A DNA stretch of 64,000 bases from Saccharothrix sp. S26. GTDB lineage: Bacteria; Actinomycetota; Actinomycetes; Mycobacteriales; Pseudonocardiaceae. How positions within the stretch are numbered: position 1 is the stretch's first letter; each line of letters starts with the position of its first letter. A program made the position numbers and the translations under genes. The stretch is taken from contig NZ_JAJUWT010000002.1 of assembly GCF_021390395.1 (NCBI RefSeq), forward strand, positions 414,134-478,133. The letters run 5' to 3'. Below the pieces are notes generated by a model. It saw only the letters and a list, made by a program, of their open reading frames with translations. It was not told the DNA's origin and did not search any database. Below are positions 1 to 8,304 of this stretch, piece after piece.

Positions 1-1
1 C

Positions 2-361
2 GACCCGGTGCGGGCGCTGGCCCACCTGCCGCTGGTCGCGTACGCGGAGGAGCTGCCGATCGTGCGGCGGTACTGGCGCAGCGAGTTCGGTCGCCGCCCG
101 CCGAACCCGGTCGCGGTCGTGGTGCCGGACCTGCGGGCGGTGCTGGCCGCGGTGGTCGCGGGGGCCGGGGTGTCGGCGCTGCCGCGGTACCTGGCCGACC
201 CGGCGCTGGCGGCCGGGTCGGTGGAGTTGGCGCACCAGGCGGCCGTGCCGCCGCTGAACACGTTGTTCCTGGCCACCCGGGTCGGCGGGCTGGCGAACCC
301 GTCGGTGGCCCTGGTGCACGGGCACCTGATGGCCCGCTCGCGCGACTGGGGTGTGCTGTGA
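2..361 (+). CDS. LysR-family regulator, C-terminal part (gene cut by window start)
   Basis: The open frame enters from the left edge and ends at a TGA. About 119 residues remain, matching the second half of a LysR effector-binding domain: alternating strands and helices with a hydrophobic stretch, AVVAGAGVSALPRYLA, typical of the last subdomain where the coinducer pocket closes. The DNA-binding half lies outside the window, so neither target nor effector can be named. It runs towards the reverse-strand protease gene and ends about 30 bases from it. Seen: fold-like sequence and position. Known: LysR proteins usually regulate a divergent neighbour, which would be left of the window. Confidence 0.72.
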   Translation, partial: DPVRALAHLPLVAYAEELPIVRRYWRSEFGRRPPNPVAVVVPDLRAVLAAVVAGAGVSALPRYLADPALAAGSVELAHQAAVPPLNTLFLATRVGGLANPSVALVHGHLMARSRDWGVL

Positions 362-393
362 CCGCAGTCGCGCGAGCGGGCCGTCCGTCCGGG

Positions 394-1107
394 TCAGACG
401 CCGGCGATGGACTGGATCCAGGACCGGTACCGCGTCACGTTGGTGTACGCGGTGGTGGTCTGCCGGTCGCTGGTGGACGCGACGCCGACCTGCACGCCGC
501 CCGCCACCATCGGACCGCCGGAGTCGCCGCCCGCGGTGATGCCGTCACCGCGCCGGGCGCAGATCGCGCTGCCGCCGTAGGCGTCGGTGCAGCCGCCGGT
601 GACGGTCACGTTCGCGACCTTGAGGTACTGCGACTGGCAGTTGATCTCCGAGCCGCACTGGGACGTCGCGCCCCAGCCGTAGACCTGCACGGTCTGGCCC
701 ACGGTGACCGAACCGGGCTGGCCGAGCCGGGCGTAGGTCGCGGACACGGAGCGGTCGAGCCGGACCAGCGCCAGGTCCGACGAGTGGGTGTAGGTCTGCA
801 CGCCGTTGGCGAGCGTGCCGCCGGAGGTCTGGTCGAGGCTGCCGATGCGGAACGACAGCCCGCCGCCGCTGACGCAGTGCTTCGCGGTCAGGATCCACGT
901 GGGCGCGATGATCGTCGCGGTGCACGTCTGCCTGCCGTTGGAGAACAGCCGGGCCGCCCACGGGGCGTTGCTCGCGTAGCCGCCGCCGATGATGTACGGC
1001 GTCACGCCGCCGTCCGCCGTCGCGGGCGCGGCCGACGCCGCCCCGACCGGGCCGAGCAGGGACAGCAGTGCCGCCGCGAGCGCGGGGATCAACCTGGTGA
1101 TTCGCAA
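394..1107 (-). CDS. secreted chymotrypsin-fold (S1 family) serine protease
   Basis: Counting from the chosen TTG start, the catalytic triad is His77 (TAKHC), Asp111 (DLALVRL) and Ser196 (GDSGGP). The residue six before Ser196 is Ile, not Asp, so trypsin-like cleavage after Arg/Lys is unlikely. The N-terminus is a textbook Sec signal peptide (RITRL, a hydrophobic run, then AASAAP), followed by a short propeptide and the mature start IIGG near residue 40. Four or more Cys suggest extracellular disulfides. TTG 1107 has GAGGA about five bases upstream and puts the signal peptide at the N-terminus; an upstream ATG at 1146 would add 13 charged residues in front. 237 aa, normal for the family. Confidence 0.9.
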   Translation of the reverse strand: MRITRLIPALAAALLSLLGPVGAASAAPATADGGVTPYIIGGGYASNAPWAARLFSNGRQTCTATIIAPTWILTAKHCVSGGGLSFRIGSLDQTSGGTLANGVQTYTHSSDLALVRLDRSVSATYARLGQPGSVTVGQTVQVYGWGATSQCGSEINCQSQYLKVANVTVTGGCTDAYGGSAICARRGDGITAGGDSGGPMVAGGVQVGVASTSDRQTTTAYTNVTRYRSWIQSIAGV

Positions 1108-1237
1108 GTGTTCCTCGATTCCGAAGACACGCGATCTCTCGCGCACAGGGTGTCTTGGGTCACGAGATTCGTACCACTCGACCGGGTGAAAAGGGATATA
1201 TCGAATCAGTTATAACGCGGGCTATAGCGTGTGCGCC

Positions 1238-2071
1238 ATGCTCGTCGAACTGGCCATCGGGGACGCGTACGGCGCGGGCTTCGAGTACGCCGATCCCGCG
1301 TTCGTGACCAGGCACAACACCCTTGAGGGGTACGTGCGGCACCCCCGGCACCACGGCATCCGCCCCGGCTCCTACACCGACGACACGCAGATGACCCTGG
1401 CGTTGGCGGAGCTGCGGGTGTCCGGCGCGGAGTGGACGCCCGAGTCGGTGGCCTCGGCGTTCGTGACCGCGTTCCACCGCGACCCGCGCGAGGGTTATGC
1501 ACGGGGGTTCCAGGCTTTCCTGGGGTCCGTGCGCACCGGCGCGGAGTTCCTCGCGCGGATCCGGCCCGACAGCGACAAGAGCGGCGCGGCGATGCGCGCG
1601 TCGCCCGCCGGGCTGCTGCCCACCGCGGACGAGGTGCTGCACCACACCGACGTGCAGGCCAGGGTCACCCACGACACGCCGGACGGGGTGGCGTCGGCGC
1701 GGGCGGCGGCGTTGGCCGTGCACTACTGCCACCACGGGCTCGGGCCGGTGGCGGAGGTCGGCTCGTGGATCGCCGACCGGCTCGGCTCCGGGGTGTGGGC
1801 GCGGCCGTGGCGGGGGAAGGTCGGGTCGAAGGGCGTGATGAGCGTGCGCGCGGCGCTGACCGCGGTGGCCGCCGGCGGTTCGCTGAGCTCGGTGCTGCGG
1901 GCGTGCGTGGCCTTCACCGGTGACGTGGACACGGTCGCGACCGTCGCCCTGGCCGCCGCGTCACGCTCCGCCGAGATCCGCGCCGACCTGCCACCGGCAC
2001 TGGTGGACGGGCTGGAGAACGGGCCGTTCGGCCGCGATCACCTGGCCCGGCTGGACACCGTGCTGCGGTAG
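1238..2071 (+). CDS. ADP-ribosylglycohydrolase (DraG/ARH family)
   Basis: Family enzymes remove ADP-ribose from proteins or small molecules using a two-metal centre. Both metal-binding ends are visible: GDAYG near the N-terminus followed by TDDTQM at residues 47-52, and the C-terminal GDVDTVA at 228-234 (family form GGDxDT). Length 277 aa fits. ATG 1238 is preferred: an 8-bp palindrome GCTATAGC (1221-1228) contains a -10-like TATAGC nine bases upstream, which would give a leaderless mRNA; GTG 1229 in frame is the alternative. It converges on the SRPBCC gene with a 34-bp overlap. A second ADP-ribose enzyme, a macrodomain protein, lies near 9.5 kb but is not linked. Substrate unknown. Confidence 0.88.
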   Translation: MLVELAIGDAYGAGFEYADPAFVTRHNTLEGYVRHPRHHGIRPGSYTDDTQMTLALAELRVSGAEWTPESVASAFVTAFHRDPREGYARGFQAFLGSVRTGAEFLARIRPDSDKSGAAMRASPAGLLPTADEVLHHTDVQARVTHDTPDGVASARAAALAVHYCHHGLGPVAEVGSWIADRLGSGVWARPWRGKVGSKGVMSVRAALTAVAAGGSLSSVLRACVAFTGDVDTVATVALAAASRSAEIRADLPPALVDGLENGPFGRDHLARLDTVLR

Positions 2072-2910
2072 TGGTCGAGCAGCTCGGCGACCCGGTCCTC
2101 GGGCCACGGGCAGCGGATCTCGCCGAAGGTGGCCGCGAAGAACAGCTCCAGGTGCGCGTGCCACGCCGCGAGCGCCCGGGGCGCGAACGCCGGGTCGGCG
2201 AGCGCGTGCGTCAGCTCCACCGTCGTGCCCTGGTCCGGGTCGTGCCGGAACTCCCAGCGCACCCGGCCGGTGGGCGAGTCGAAGGCCAGCACGCGGGGAC
2301 GCGCGCGTTCGACCAGCGGCCCCGCCGGCACGTGCGGGTTGGTGGCGCGGGTCGGCACGCCGTCCTCGCCCTCGGTGAGCAGCGCCCACACCTCGTCCAG
2401 CGGTCGCCACACGAGGTCGCGGACGAACCGCACCACGCCGCCGTCCACCCGGCCCTCGTCCAGCCCGAACTCGCGGAGGTAGCGCTCCATCGGCCCCAGC
2501 ACGTCGGTCGGCGGCTCGAACGGCCGGTCGTCGAGCCGGGCGTCCAGCCCCGCGAGGCAGGTGTCCCAGCCGGCGGCGTTGCGGGCCGCGCCGTGCTCGT
2601 CGCCCAGCACGTGGGTGAAGACGAGCAGGCAGCCGCGCTCGTGCGGCAGCAGCTCGAACCGCAGCACGTCGGTGTTCCAGCGGAACGCGAACACCCGGGG
2701 CGGGTCGTGCTCCAGCACCTCGCCGGTGGTGACCTGGTCGGGGAAGGTGAACGTCATCTCCCGCCCGTCGACCGCCACCGCCGCCGGGAACCAGTGCGCC
2801 AGCTCGGCGGGTTCGGTGACCACCCGCCACACCCGCTCCGGCGGGTGCGCGAGCACCCGTTCGAACCTCAGCACGGGCTTGCCGTCGATCCGCCGCAACT
2901 CGGCGCTCAC
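2038..2910 (-). CDS. tandem SRPBCC (AHSA1-type) protein
   Basis: 290 aa with two START/Bet v1-like AHSA1 domains in a row: residues about 8-140 (FERVLAHPPERVWRVVTEP, then a WF motif) and about 150-283 (RFVRDLVWRPLDEVWALLTE). Such single domains sit behind ArsR regulators in many actinomycetes and bind hydrophobic ligands; two in one chain is less usual. The GTG start overlaps the TGA of the ArsR gene (GTGA, 2907-2910), so the two are translationally coupled. No catalytic residues can be assigned, so ligand binding is inferred from family only. Confidence 0.85.
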   Translation of the reverse strand: MSAELRRIDGKPVLRFERVLAHPPERVWRVVTEPAELAHWFPAAVAVDGREMTFTFPDQVTTGEVLEHDPPRVFAFRWNTDVLRFELLPHERGCLLVFTHVLGDEHGAARNAAGWDTCLAGLDARLDDRPFEPPTDVLGPMERYLREFGLDEGRVDGGVVRFVRDLVWRPLDEVWALLTEGEDGVPTRATNPHVPAGPLVERARPRVLAFDSPTGRVRWEFRHDPDQGTTVELTHALADPAFAPRALAAWHAHLELFFAATFGEIRCPWPEDRVAELLDHYRSTVSSRAR

Positions 2911-3284
2911 GAGTCCCTCCCGTCCGCCCGGCCCGCGCCGCTGCGCCCGGTGCCGGTCTCCTCGGTGCCGGTCTCCTCTGCGCCGATCCGGTCCAGCCGG
3001 CGTTCCAGCGCGTCGAGGCTGTCCTCCCACATCCGCCGGTACGGCGCGAGCCAGGCGTCCACCTCGGCCAACGGCCCCGGCCGCAGCCGGTAGAGCCGCC
3101 GCTGGGCGTCGCGCCTGACCTCGACCAACCCGGCGTCGCGCAGCACCTTCAGGTGCTTGGACACCGTCGGCTGGGTCACCGCCAGCCCGTCGACCAGGTC
3201 GCCGACCGGCCGTTCGCCCTCCCGCAGCACGTCGAGGATCCGCCGCCGCTGCGGGTCGGCGAGCACGGCGAACGTAGATGCCAT
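2907..3284 (-). CDS. ArsR-family winged-helix regulator
   Basis: 125 aa. Residues 1-85 form the winged helix (FAVLADPQRRRILDVL, then the recognition helix TQPTVSKHLKVLRDAGL). No Cys or His metal site is present in the usual positions, matching the metal-free ArsR subgroup paired with SRPBCC proteins. The C-terminal 40 residues are a charged helix and an acidic, repetitive tail (EETGTEETGTGRSG). The gene has a promoter whose -10 box lies six bases before the ATG, so the mRNA is probably leaderless, and an inverted repeat between -35 and -10 suggests autorepression. Operon with the tandem SRPBCC gene. Confidence 0.9.
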   Translation of the reverse strand: MASTFAVLADPQRRRILDVLREGERPVGDLVDGLAVTQPTVSKHLKVLRDAGLVEVRRDAQRRLYRLRPGPLAEVDAWLAPYRRMWEDSLDALERRLDRIGAEETGTEETGTGRSGAGRADGRDS

Positions 3285-3321
3285 ACCGGCAATATAGACG
3301 TATCGGCATATACGGCGTCAA
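3282..3321 (-). promoter_or_regulatory. leaderless arsR promoter with internal inverted repeat
   Basis: Reading leftward: -35 TTGACG (3321-3316), spacer 18-19, -10 CTATAT/TATATT (3297-3291), six bases, then the arsR ATG at 3284. Between the boxes lies CGTAT-6-ATACG (3299-3314), a perfect 5-bp inverted repeat well placed for the ArsR product to block RNA polymerase. All seen in sequence; autoregulation is inferred. Confidence 0.6.
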
Positions 3322-3452
3322 GCGCGAATCCCGGTCGCCTCGCAGTCATCACACGTTAGGATGATTCCGGCGCCTCGACCCCAGTGCGGCCGCACCTCAT
3401 GCGTGGCACGACCGCGCGGACCTCTTCCGCTCGACGATCCCGAGGAGCCCCC

Positions 3453-4586
3453 ATGCCGCGCACGTTCGCCGGCTCGCCCGTCCGCGACCTGCTCGCCCTC
3501 ACCTCCCGTCCTGAGGTCATCTCCTTCGCGGGCGGCCTGCCCGCGCCCGGCCTGTTCGACGTCGACGGCCTGCGCGAGGCGTACGCGCGGGCCGTCTCCC
3601 GCCGGTCCTTGCAGTACGCGCCCACCGAGGGCGACGTGGACCTGCGCGGGCTGGTCGCCGACCGGCTGTCGCGGCGCGGCCTGCCGACCGCGGTGGGGGA
3701 CCTGCTGGTCACCTCCGGCTCGCAGCAGGCGCTGACGCTGGTCGTGACCGCCCTGCTCGAACCGGGCGCGGTGGTCGCGGTCGAGGAGCCGACCTACCTG
3801 GCCGCGTTGCAGTGCTTCCAGCTCGCCGGCGCGCGGGTCGTGCCGGTCGCCGGCGACGAGCACGGCATGGACCCGGCGGCGCTGGCCGAGGTGATCGGGC
3901 GGGAACGGCCGGCGCTGCTGTACCTGGTGCCGACGTTCGCCAACCCGACCGGCCGGACCTTGACCGCCGCCCGGCGGGCGGAGATCGCCGCGCTCGCCGA
4001 CCGGCACGGCCTGTGGGTGGTCGAGGACGACCCGTACGGCGAGCTGCGCTACCGGGGCGAGCCGGTGCCGGCGCTGGCCACGATGAGCGACCGCGTGCTG
4101 TACGCGGGCAGCTTCTCCAAGGTCGGCGCGCCGGGCATGCGGCTGGGCTGGCTGCGCGCGCCCGCGTCGGTCATGCGCACGCTGGTGATCGTGAAGCAGG
4201 CGGCGGACCTGCACACCTCCGCCGTCGACCAGGCCGCCGGGGCGGCGTACCTGAAGGCGAACGACCTCGACGAGCACATCCGCGGGCTGTGCGCGGCCTA
4301 CCGGGAGCGGCGCGACGCGATGATCGGCGCGCTGCCGTCGGCCACGCCCGCCGGGACGCGGTGGAGCGACCCGGACGGCGGCATGTTCGTGTGGGTGGCG
4401 CTGCCGGGCGGGGTGGACACCGCCGAGCTGGTCACGGCGGCGCTGGCGCGGGACGTGGCGTTCGTGCCCGGCGCGCCGTTCTACGCGACCACGCCGGACC
4501 GGTCGACGTTGCGGCTGTCGTTCACCACGAACACGCCCGACGAGATCGTGGAGGGCATGGGCCGGCTGGCGACCGTGCTGCGGTAG
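3453..4586 (+). CDS. PLP-dependent class I/II aminotransferase (MocR/LysN-like, no HTH)
   Basis: 377 aa, fold type I. The PLP lysine is Lys223 in SFSKVGAPGMRLGW; NPTGR and the EDDPYGELRY aspartate that contacts the PLP ring are present. The opening VISFAGGLPAPGLF and TSGSQQALTL match 2-aminoadipate/branched-chain-type aminotransferases related to MocR effector domains, without the GntR DNA-binding part. ATG 3453 follows CGAGGAG at 3441-3447, a good ribosome site; upstream in-frame ATGs (3384, 3399) have none and would add low-complexity sequence. Substrate not deducible. Stands alone between a divergent ArsR gene and a downstream membrane protein. Confidence 0.85.
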   Translation: MPRTFAGSPVRDLLALTSRPEVISFAGGLPAPGLFDVDGLREAYARAVSRRSLQYAPTEGDVDLRGLVADRLSRRGLPTAVGDLLVTSGSQQALTLVVTALLEPGAVVAVEEPTYLAALQCFQLAGARVVPVAGDEHGMDPAALAEVIGRERPALLYLVPTFANPTGRTLTAARRAEIAALADRHGLWVVEDDPYGELRYRGEPVPALATMSDRVLYAGSFSKVGAPGMRLGWLRAPASVMRTLVIVKQAADLHTSAVDQAAGAAYLKANDLDEHIRGLCAAYRERRDAMIGALPSATPAGTRWSDPDGGMFVWVALPGGVDTAELVTAALARDVAFVPGAPFYATTPDRSTLRLSFTTNTPDEIVEGMGRLATVLR

Positions 4587-4678
4587 GGGACTGCACGGTC
4601 GGGCCGTGCGTTTCGCACGGGTCGGCGGTGACACCGCGGGGGTGTGGGTTGTGCGCCGCCCGCACCACCGTGGTGGTC

Positions 4679-5068
4679 ATGAGACGTTCTTCGATCCTCT
4701 CCCTGGTGATCTCGACGGCCTTGGGCATCGCGATCGTGGCCGACGGCGACGACGGCTGGACCGGGTTCGGCACGTGGGGCCTGGTCGCGTGCGCGCTGGT
4801 CTACCTCGTCGCCGGGCTGCTGCGCGCCGAGGTGCGCCGCTCCCGGCTGATGTGGGCGCAGGTGGCGGGTGTGCTCGCGTTCGGCGGGGTGGCCGGCCTC
4901 GCGCTGCTGGTGGACCCCGGGGTCGGCCGGTACCTGGTCGCGGCGGGCTGGCTCGCGCACGCCGGGTGGGACCTCGCGCACTTCCGCGCCGACAAGGTCG
5001 TGCCGACCTGGTACGCCCTGGCGTGCGCGGTGGTCGACGCGTTCGTCGGCGTGTCGCTGGCATGGTGA
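4679..5068 (+). CDS. small four-helix membrane protein
   Basis: 129 aa, almost entirely hydrophobic: four predicted transmembrane segments at about 5-22, 30-47, 60-77 and 82-97, with a fifth weak one at the end. Motifs GWLAHAGWDLAHF and WYALACAVVDAFVG give His, Trp and Asp residues in or next to membrane helices. It ends four bases before the histidine kinase ATG and so is probably its operon leader; a sensory or accessory role for the kinase is possible. I do not recognise a named family with certainty. Confidence 0.7.
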   Translation: MRRSSILSLVISTALGIAIVADGDDGWTGFGTWGLVACALVYLVAGLLRAEVRRSRLMWAQVAGVLAFGGVAGLALLVDPGVGRYLVAAGWLAHAGWDLAHFRADKVVPTWYALACAVVDAFVGVSLAW

Positions 5069-5072
5069 GCGC

Positions 5073-6149
5073 ATGATGCGGCGCGCGAGGGTGCTCACGC
5101 TGGTGTCGCTCGGCGTGGCGTGGGCGACCAGCCTGATCGGGCCGGGCATCGGCGTGGTGCTGGAGACCCGGCCGGGTTGGGTGGTCGCGGGGCTGGTCGG
5201 CGTGCTGCTGTTCGCCGGGGCGCACGCGGGCGCGCTGTACACGGCGGTGACGCCGGGTCGGGCGCAGTCCCGGTGGGACATGGCGCTGTTGGCGGCGTCG
5301 CTGCTGTCGGTGCTGCTGCTCGCGCCCGTGGCGGAGGGGAGGTGGGACACGTGGGCGTGGGTGGGCGCGGCGCTGGTGGGGACGGCGCCGGTGTTGGTGC
5401 GGCGGTGGTGGTGGGCGGTGGTCCCACTGGTCGTCGCGGTGGCCGCGGCGGTGTCCGCGCAACCGGTGCGCGGTGCCGTGGTCGCCGGCGGTGTCGGCGT
5501 GACGCTGCTGGTGATGCACGTGCTGCCGGTGTGGTTGTGGGACCTGGTGGTGCAGGCGCAGCAGGGGCGTGAGGCGCGGGCCCGGCTGGCGGTGATCGAG
5601 GAGCGGCTGCGGTTCGCCCGGGACGTGCACGACCTGCTCGGGCACCGGCTGACCGTGATCGCGTTGAAGGCGGAGCTCGCGTCGCGGCTGGCGGCCGTGG
5701 ACGGCGCGCGGGCCGGTGCGGAAGCGGACGAGGTGCGGGCGCTGGCCGCGGCCGCGTTGGCGGAGCTGCGGGAGGCCGTGCACGGGTACCGGACCGTGGA
5801 GCTGGACGAGCAGGCGTCGGCGATCGAGCAGGTGTTGACCGCGGCCGGGGTGCGGTGCACGGTCTCGGTTCCGGCGGGGCTGCCGTCGGCGGCGCGCGAG
5901 CTGTCGTGGGCGTTGCGGGAGGCGGGGACGAACGTGCTGCGCCACAGCCGCGCGCGGTGGTGCACGATCGACGTGGTCGCCGCCGCCGACGAGGTGCGGC
6001 TGACCGTCGCGAACGACGGCGCGGCGGGCGCGCCGGGGCGGGGTTCGGGCCTGACCGGGCTGGCCGAACGGCTGGCCCGCGTGGGCGGGGTGGTGCGCAC
6101 GGGGGAGGAGGACGGGGTGTTCACGTTGGTGGCGACCGTGCGGTCGTGA
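5073..6149 (+). CDS. sensor histidine kinase, NarL/DesK type
   Basis: 358 aa. Residues 1-150 hold about five to six transmembrane helices with no sizeable extracellular domain, then the HisKA_3 dimerisation domain with phosphoacceptor His186 in RFARDVHDLLGHRLT, and a compact HATPase domain: N-box TNVLRHSRA, G-box GSGLTGLAERL. This is the DesK-like layout, in which the sensor reads membrane or lipid state. Two adjacent ATGs (5073, 5076) can start it. Its TGA overlaps the GTG of the response regulator (6146-6149), a standard two-component pair. The signal is unknown. Confidence 0.9.
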   Translation: MMRRARVLTLVSLGVAWATSLIGPGIGVVLETRPGWVVAGLVGVLLFAGAHAGALYTAVTPGRAQSRWDMALLAASLLSVLLLAPVAEGRWDTWAWVGAALVGTAPVLVRRWWWAVVPLVVAVAAAVSAQPVRGAVVAGGVGVTLLVMHVLPVWLWDLVVQAQQGREARARLAVIEERLRFARDVHDLLGHRLTVIALKAELASRLAAVDGARAGAEADEVRALAAAALAELREAVHGYRTVELDEQASAIEQVLTAAGVRCTVSVPAGLPSAARELSWALREAGTNVLRHSRARWCTIDVVAAADEVRLTVANDGAAGAPGRGSGLTGLAERLARVGGVVRTGEEDGVFTLVATVRS

Positions 6150-6751
6150 TTCGCGTGCTGCTGGCCGACGACGAGGAGCTGATCCGCGTCGCCGTGGCGG
6201 CGCTGCTCGGGCTCGAACCCGACATCGAGGTCGTGGCGCAGGCCGCGGACGGCCGGGAGGCGGTGCGCGCGGCGTTGGCGCACCGGCCCGACGTGGCCGT
6301 GGTGGACCTGCAGATGCCCGTGCTGGACGGGTTCGAGGTGACCGCGTCCCTGGCGTCGTCGCTGCCCGGGTGCGCGGTGGTGATCCTGACCGGGCGCGGC
6401 AAGCCGCCCCACCTGCAACGGGCGCTGTCGGCCGGGGCGAAGGGGTTCCTGCCCAAGGGGTCGCCGGGCGGCACGCTGGCGGACGTGATCAGGCGGGTGC
6501 ACGGCGGCGCGCGGTACGTCGACCCGGAGCTGGCCGCCGACGCGCTGACCACGCCGCCGTGCCCGTTGACGCCGCGCGAGCTGGAGGTGCTGCGGCTGAC
6601 GGAGTACGACACGCCGGTCGCGGTGATCGCCCGCAGGACGCACCTGTCCGCCGGGACGGTCCGCAACTACCTGGCCGCGGCGGTGGCGAAGCTCGGCGTG
6701 GCGAGCCGGTCGGAGGCCTACCTGACCGCGCACGACAACGGCTGGCTCTGA
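6146..6751 (+). CDS. NarL/FixJ-family response regulator
   Basis: 201 aa. Receiver domain 1-120 with acidic pocket (ADDEE), phosphoacceptor Asp54 (VDLQMP) and Lys in LPKGSPGG; LuxR-type HTH 138-195 (LTPRELEVLRLTEYDTPVAVIA, then LSAGTVRNYLAAAVAKLG). The usual GxxNxEIA of the HTH reads YDTPVAVIA, a mild variation also seen in DesR proteins. Coupled to the kinase by GTGA overlap and followed by a strong terminator, so the operon is membrane protein-kinase-regulator. Targets unknown; the two small membrane proteins downstream have their own upstream region but are plausible candidates. Confidence 0.92.
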   Translation: MIRVLLADDEELIRVAVAALLGLEPDIEVVAQAADGREAVRAALAHRPDVAVVDLQMPVLDGFEVTASLASSLPGCAVVILTGRGKPPHLQRALSAGAKGFLPKGSPGGTLADVIRRVHGGARYVDPELAADALTTPPCPLTPRELEVLRLTEYDTPVAVIARRTHLSAGTVRNYLAAAVAKLGVASRSEAYLTAHDNGWL

Positions 6752-6754
6752 CCT

Positions 6755-6777
6755 CCCCGGACCGGCCCGGTCCGGGG
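6755..6777 (+). terminator. hairpin terminator after the two-component operon
   Basis: Perfect 10-bp stem CCCCGGACCG / CGGTCCGGGG with a 3-base loop, starting three bases after the response-regulator stop. No U-tract, as is usual in very GC-rich actinomycetes. Confidence 0.75.
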
Positions 6778-6894
6778 ACGCGTTTCGGTGCGGTCGCCGG
6801 CAGGTAGCGGAAGTTTCCGGTGCCCCGGGGCTTGGCCGGCGCCGCCCGGCGTCCCTACTTTCGAGGCCTCTGAAGGAAAAAAGAGGGGGCCACC

Positions 6895-7296
6895 ATGACC
6901 GACCACGGGCTGTCGATCCCGTTACCGCCACCGTCCTCCCCGCCGTCGCCGCCGACCCGGTCGCAGACCGCCGTCGTGCTGCTCGGCCTGCTCGTCGTGG
7001 TGCTGGCGGGCGCGTCCGTGCTGGCGATCGTGCTGTTCGTCGGCGCGAAGGACGACCACGCGCTCGAAGTCCAGCGGCTGGACGCGACGAGCCACTCGCT
7101 GACCGAGGCGCAGGACCGGCTGGCCGAGACCGAGACGGCCAACGACGCCGTCGCCGGCCGCATCGCCACGCTGGAGGCGCAGAACGCCGAGCTGCACAAG
7201 TGCGCGGACCCGGCCCGTGACTCGATCATCGCGGCGCGGGACGACGATGACGCGGCCCTGGGGCCCGCCGTCGGCCGCGCCACCGACAACTGCTGA
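6895..7296 (+). CDS. membrane-anchored coiled-coil small protein A (unknown family)
   Basis: 133 aa. Layout: Pro/Ser-rich N-terminus (about 1-22), one transmembrane helix (about 25-46, AVVLLGLLVVVLAGASVLAIV), then an outward-facing coiled coil (about 55-98: heptad-like, TEAQDRLAETETAND) and a C-terminal part with exactly two Cys, at HKC and at the very last residue, 29 residues apart. Protein B just downstream has the same order of parts and the two Cys 28 apart, so the two look like old duplicates forming one disulfide loop each outside the membrane. ATG follows a GGGGGCC stretch. No function assigned. Confidence 0.75.
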   Translation: MTDHGLSIPLPPPSSPPSPPTRSQTAVVLLGLLVVVLAGASVLAIVLFVGAKDDHALEVQRLDATSHSLTEAQDRLAETETANDAVAGRIATLEAQNAELHKCADPARDSIIAARDDDDAALGPAVGRATDNC

Positions 7297-7309
7297 ACGG
7301 GGAGCCGAC

Positions 7310-7771
7310 ATGACCACGCCAGGACCCGGCCAGGCGGTCACGCCGCCGACGCCGTTCACCCCGCCCGCGCCGACGCCGCCGAACGGCGTGCCGCTGCCGC
7401 ACCCGCCGTCCGCGCCACCCGCCCGTGCCGGCCGGGCACCGCTGGTCGCCCTGACCGCGCTGGCTGCCGTGCTCGCCGTCGCGACCGGCGTGTTCACCGT
7501 GCTCTACCTGGGCGAACGCGCCGACCGCGACGCGACCGCGGCCACCCGCGCCGAGCAGGAGCGCACGCTCGCGGACGTGACCGCGAAGCAGGGGGCCGCC
7601 GACACGACCCTGGAGGGCAACCGGTCGCGGGAGTCCACCCTGACCGCCGAGCACGACCTGCTCACCCAGTGCGTGGACGCCGCCAAGGGCTACTTCGCCC
7701 TGCCGCCGGAGCAGACGCCGGAGTCCTCACGCCTGTTCCGCATCATGTACGACGTCTGCCCGCAGATCTGA
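7310..7771 (+). CDS. membrane-anchored coiled-coil small protein B (paralogue of the preceding gene)
   Basis: 153 aa. Long Pro-rich cytoplasmic tail (1-45, [15 protein letters not shown]), one transmembrane helix (about 47-70), coiled coil (about 75-120) and a C-terminal segment with two Cys (TQC and DVC) 28 residues apart. Start ATG has GGGGAG six bases upstream; only 13 bases separate it from protein A's stop, so they form an operon. Its last 45 bases overlap the end of rnhA on the other strand. Orientation is inferred from the cysteines and from the basic linker before the helix. Unknown function. Confidence 0.75.
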   Translation: MTTPGPGQAVTPPTPFTPPAPTPPNGVPLPHPPSAPPARAGRAPLVALTALAAVLAVATGVFTVLYLGERADRDATAATRAEQERTLADVTAKQGAADTTLEGNRSRESTLTAEHDLLTQCVDAAKGYFALPPEQTPESSRLFRIMYDVCPQI

Positions 7772-8221
7772 CTCCATCGCCGCCCGGACGCCGCGGACCG
7801 CCAGCCGGTCCGCGCGTTCGTTCTCCGGGTGCCCGGCGTGGCCCTTCACCCAGTGCCACTCGACCTGGTGGGGCGTGGCGGCGGCGTCGAGGCGCTGCCA
7901 CAGGTCGACGTTCTTGACCGGCTGCCGGCCCGAGGTCAGCCAGCCGTTGGCCTTCCACTTGGCCATCCACGACAGCACGCCGTTGCGGACGTACGTGCTG
8001 TCGGTGTAGATCCGCACCGCGGACGGCCGCTTGAGGGTCTCCAACGCGCGGATCGGGGCCATCAGCTCCATGCGGTTGTTGGTGGTGGCCGTCGACTCCC
8101 CGCCGAACAGGTCGCGCTCGTGCGCCCCGTACCGCAGCACCGCGCCCCACCCGCCCGGACCGGGGTTCCCGCTGCACGCGCCGTCGGTGTAGATCTCCAC
8201 CACCTGCTCCATGCCGGGCAA
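7727..8221 (-). CDS. rnhA: ribonuclease HI
   Basis: Cleaves the RNA strand of RNA-DNA hybrids. 164 aa. Metal-binding catalytic residues Asp13 ([12 protein letters not shown]), Glu52 (NNRMELMA), Asp74 (IYTDSTYV) and Asp138 (ENERADRLA) are all present, with the flexible-loop His128 (KGHAGHPEN) and the basic protrusion [13 protein letters not shown] found in E. coli-type enzymes. So this is a single-domain bacterial HI enzyme rather than the RNase HI-CobC fusion common in actinobacteria. ATG at 8221 or at 8212 are both possible. Confidence 0.95.
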   Translation of the reverse strand: MPGMEQVVEIYTDGACSGNPGPGGWGAVLRYGAHERDLFGGESTATTNNRMELMAPIRALETLKRPSAVRIYTDSTYVRNGVLSWMAKWKANGWLTSGRQPVKNVDLWQRLDAAATPHQVEWHWVKGHAGHPENERADRLAVRGVRAAMESDLRADVVHDAEQA

Positions 8222-8304
8222 GATACCGACCGGTCCCCGTGCCCCCGTTTCGGCTCTGAGCGCAACCGCCGCCGCTCGCCTGGCGCCGTGGGCATCCTGT
8301 GGTC

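Noticed and set aside
4481..6931. Very long antisense open frames opposite the aminotransferase, kinase and regulator genes
   Set aside because: They translate into Arg/Pro/Ala-rich low-complexity sequence with no motif, while the opposite strand holds complete conserved domains; such frames are expected at over 70% GC.
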